A stretch of 64,000 nt of DNA. Origin: Orthonyx spaldingii (taxonomy: Eukaryota > Chordata > Aves > Passeriformes > Orthonychidae). Below are positions 61,804-64,000 of the stretch, one piece after another (the first letter of the stretch is position 1; every line of letters begins with the position of its first letter). A program made the translations under genes and the position numbers. The notes under the pieces were generated by a model that was not told where the DNA came from, made no database searches, and saw only the letters and a program-made list of their open reading frames with translations. The stretch spans positions 370,144-434,143 of the forward strand of contig VZTJ01003857.1 in the NCBI GenBank assembly GCA_013397795.1, in the 5' to 3' direction.

Positions 61804-64000
61804 GTAGCCCCAAAAATGAGCAGAAATCTAATGTAACCTCTGTGGATGAGTTGCCTTTTGCAGGAAAAGTCTGTCTTGGCAGAAAATTGCCTGTTGGATG
61901 TCTGGATCCTGATCTTCCCATTGGGTAGAATCTGATTCTTCTGCATCCATCAGCATTTTGCAGAACAGGAAAGTCATAAAAGGGTCTCTCCAAAGCTCAG
62001 AAATGCCTGACTGAGGCAGCCTCATTTCTGGGCCTGTTAGAATTAGATAGAGACTCTTTCAGGTTGGAAAAGACCTCTGAGACCAACTCCAAAATGCATT
62101 TGCTATTAAAAAAGCAGCAAGGACTTGGATGCTCCATTCCCCTTGCCAAGTGCCCAGGAATCCTTAGATTCTTTTCAGCTCATTCTTCAAGAATTTCCCC
62201 TTGATACGGCACTTTCCTCCTTCGAGGATCTCTGACTGCCCTGTTGTCTGGTTTGCCTCAGGGTATTGTGCTGTTTCTGGGGTCTGTGTCCTCACTCCCA
62301 TTACCAAATTCATGTCACAGCTGGACAGATGAACTTGCTGTATATATATTTTCAGATTGGATTATCTATCCATCTGGAGAGTAAGAGGAAGCATTGTATT
62401 ACAAGTCAAGAGCCAAATTTCAAATCCAGGTCCTACCCAGCTAATTTTAGATTCAAACAAATTAAATTTCATTATTTTTTCCCTTGTCAATTTCCTATAG
62501 TTTCTTTCCTTTCATTGTCATCAGGAGAAAATTTGCTGGAAGTGGGAACTGGTAACTTCCTTGCCTCTAGTCTTTGTCTTCAAAATAAGTATGTTTTTTT
62601 CTTCTTCAAGTCAGAGTGTGATAGTGTGTAACCCACCCTGCCATGGAATATGGACCAGAGTGGCAAAAACCCCAAAGCTGCCCATTTTCCTGTAACCTTA
62701 GAAATGTTTGGTTTAGGTTCTCTTCAGCAGGAGCAAGCATTTTTCCTGTAGTTAACCCATTCCAGTCCTTCAAATGTAGCATCTGTTCATTTTAACACAA
62801 GAAAGAAGGAATCCATCTGTCAGCTGATGAAATTCCTAGTCTGCAGTATTTGCAGAGGTGGAATATTTTAAAGAAAGAAACACAAGGAGACTTGGTATGC
62901 TTAAAGGGCCTTGACTTGAGTCACATTTTAAATTTAAGAGGACTGTGACACTAATAATAAACAGTGACATCATTTTGAGAATGAAATATTTGTTTTAATG
63001 CTTGCACTTTAATGATATTTCACTGAACTTTGGAGACCCTCATGCAATATGAACTTTTTGTGGACAGTTTCATTTTTAATTATTGTTCCAATGAGAGACG
63101 TCTTACATTTTTTTCCCTCCAGAGTGCTTACATTTAAAGCCTTGACAACTCTCTAGAAGTACTGCTTTAAAGTTCATTTCTTTCAGTTCATAGGCTTCAA
63201 GAATTGAGTAAATATTTTTATATTAAATTGGCACCAGCAGGGAGAAGAGGTCTTTTAGGGATTAATGCCTGAAAGGTGTGACAACTGTGTGAGGAAGAGA
63301 GGCTCTATAGCAGCCACAGTGAACCTCCAGCTTTGTTTATTGTTAGTTTTAAAGGGAAAGAAAAAAGTGAAGTGACTCCTTTTGGGGTTATAGACAACAA
63401 TATATCCAACTCCTTCACCATGAACACATTCCTTGCCAGCATTAGCGGCTGGGGCCAGAGCAGTGGTCGCAAGGCAGGAGCTCTGATGTTGTTGACTCAT
63501 GTGCATTTAATTCTGTCAGTTTTTCTTGAAATGCTCTAATTTTTATTTTTTTTTAATTGAGCATAAACGCTGTAAGGTGCTAAAAAGGCGTCTTTGGACT
63601 CTTTGTTCCCCAGGCTATGCAGGAACATTGTCAGTCAGACTTTGCTGGGTAGCCCCAAAGAGTGTTTATTGGAGACACGCTGTCAGCAATGGACCCTTTT
63701 AGCTCTGTTTCATCAGAGGGAATTACTGAGGTCTGTTCTCCTGAGGCAGGACTTTGAATATTAACTACGAGCTGTTGTTTGTTGTGCTGGTGATATCGTG
63801 GGGGACAATGCAGTTTCTATTAAGAGTCCCAGAGACTATGAATAAATTGCACTGGGGTCTTTTCTACTTCTATCGATTATAAAACCCTCACAGCACCCAG
63901 CACATTTGACCTAAACCAATCCTCTGAACGTCTGCACAAATGCCAGGGAAGCTTCCAGGCAGACAAGAGTTGGCATTGGAGTGGGGGTAACCACTCAGAA
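61804..64000 (+). other. CTNNA2: CTNNA2 intron after exon G (open at right edge)
   Basis: The intron begins with a gtagcc donor and continues past the window. It contains one weak antisense CR1-tail fragment near 62.06 kb. The remainder, including the small open frames at 62.3-62.6 and 63.3-63.5 kb, shows no recognised gene. Confidence 0.85.
62055..62095 (-). mobile_element. Possible antisense CR1 tail remnant
   Basis: The string ttcaggttggaaaagacctctgagacc resembles the reverse complement of the CR1 3' terminus (ggtctcagaggtcttttcc). It is only about 40 nt, without the flanking octamers. Confidence 0.4.

Noticed and set aside
1..64000. CRISPR arrays, tRNA or rRNA genes, operons or a novel defence-type system
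   Set aside because: No spaced direct-repeat array, tRNA cloverleaf or compact gene cluster is visible. The window is vertebrate intron and exon sequence.

Overview
This is a eukaryotic, intron-dominated window. Its only gene is the central part of alpha-N-catenin (CTNNA2), read on the + strand. Seven coding exons can be delimited exactly from splice signals and reading frame. They sum to 1,005 nt (335 codons, frame preserved across all six junctions). The paralogue is CTNNA2 rather than CTNNA1 or CTNNA3, based on diagnostic stretches such as AARPQSKVAQDNMDVF, ELEDDSDFEQEDYDV and VEIFHQEKSKLDAEV. The gene is open at both ends: the N-terminal vinculin-homology region and early M domain lie upstream of the window, and most of the actin-binding domain lies downstream.

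The host is a bird, most likely a songbird. Nearly all recognisable interspersed repeats are CR1 LINE fragments with avian-style 3' tails (ATTCTATGATTCTGTG type). Several resemble the CR1 class common in passerines, and there are short avian endogenous-retrovirus LTRs. I see no Alu, L1 or other mammalian repeats.

Layout: 1-30265 is the 3' part of a very large intron. It holds CR1 fragments near 6.9 and 12.6 kb, a 5-N assembly gap at 12485, an internally deleted antisense CR1 reverse-transcriptase relic at 21.0-21.8 kb, and a pure A56 run at 28.2 kb. Exons A and B (30266-30358 and 30618-30774) are separated by an intron of only 259 nt. Exon C is at 33707-33907. A 13.3-kb intron follows, with CR1 copies, a T/G tract beside a purine tract, and a 263-bp solo LTR with a perfect 6-bp target duplication at 44.1 kb. 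Exon D is at 47215-47366. The next intron (8.4 kb) carries a CR1 copy split by a ~1.1-kb LTR-like insertion at 50.5-51.6 kb. Exons E, F and G (55760-55873, 59209-59390, 61698-61803) encode the phosphorylatable acidic linker and the start of the actin-binding domain. The window ends in the following intron.

Functionally the exons cover alpha-E-catenin-equivalent residues of about 433 to 766. This is the MII and MIII helical bundles that take part in force-gated autoinhibition, the CK2/CK1-type phospho-linker, and helices H0-H1 onward of the F-actin-binding domain. No bacterial-type system, CRISPR, tRNA or rRNA gene, or second protein-coding gene can be supported. The notable observations concern transposon structure, assembly quality and a few unexplained sequence islands.
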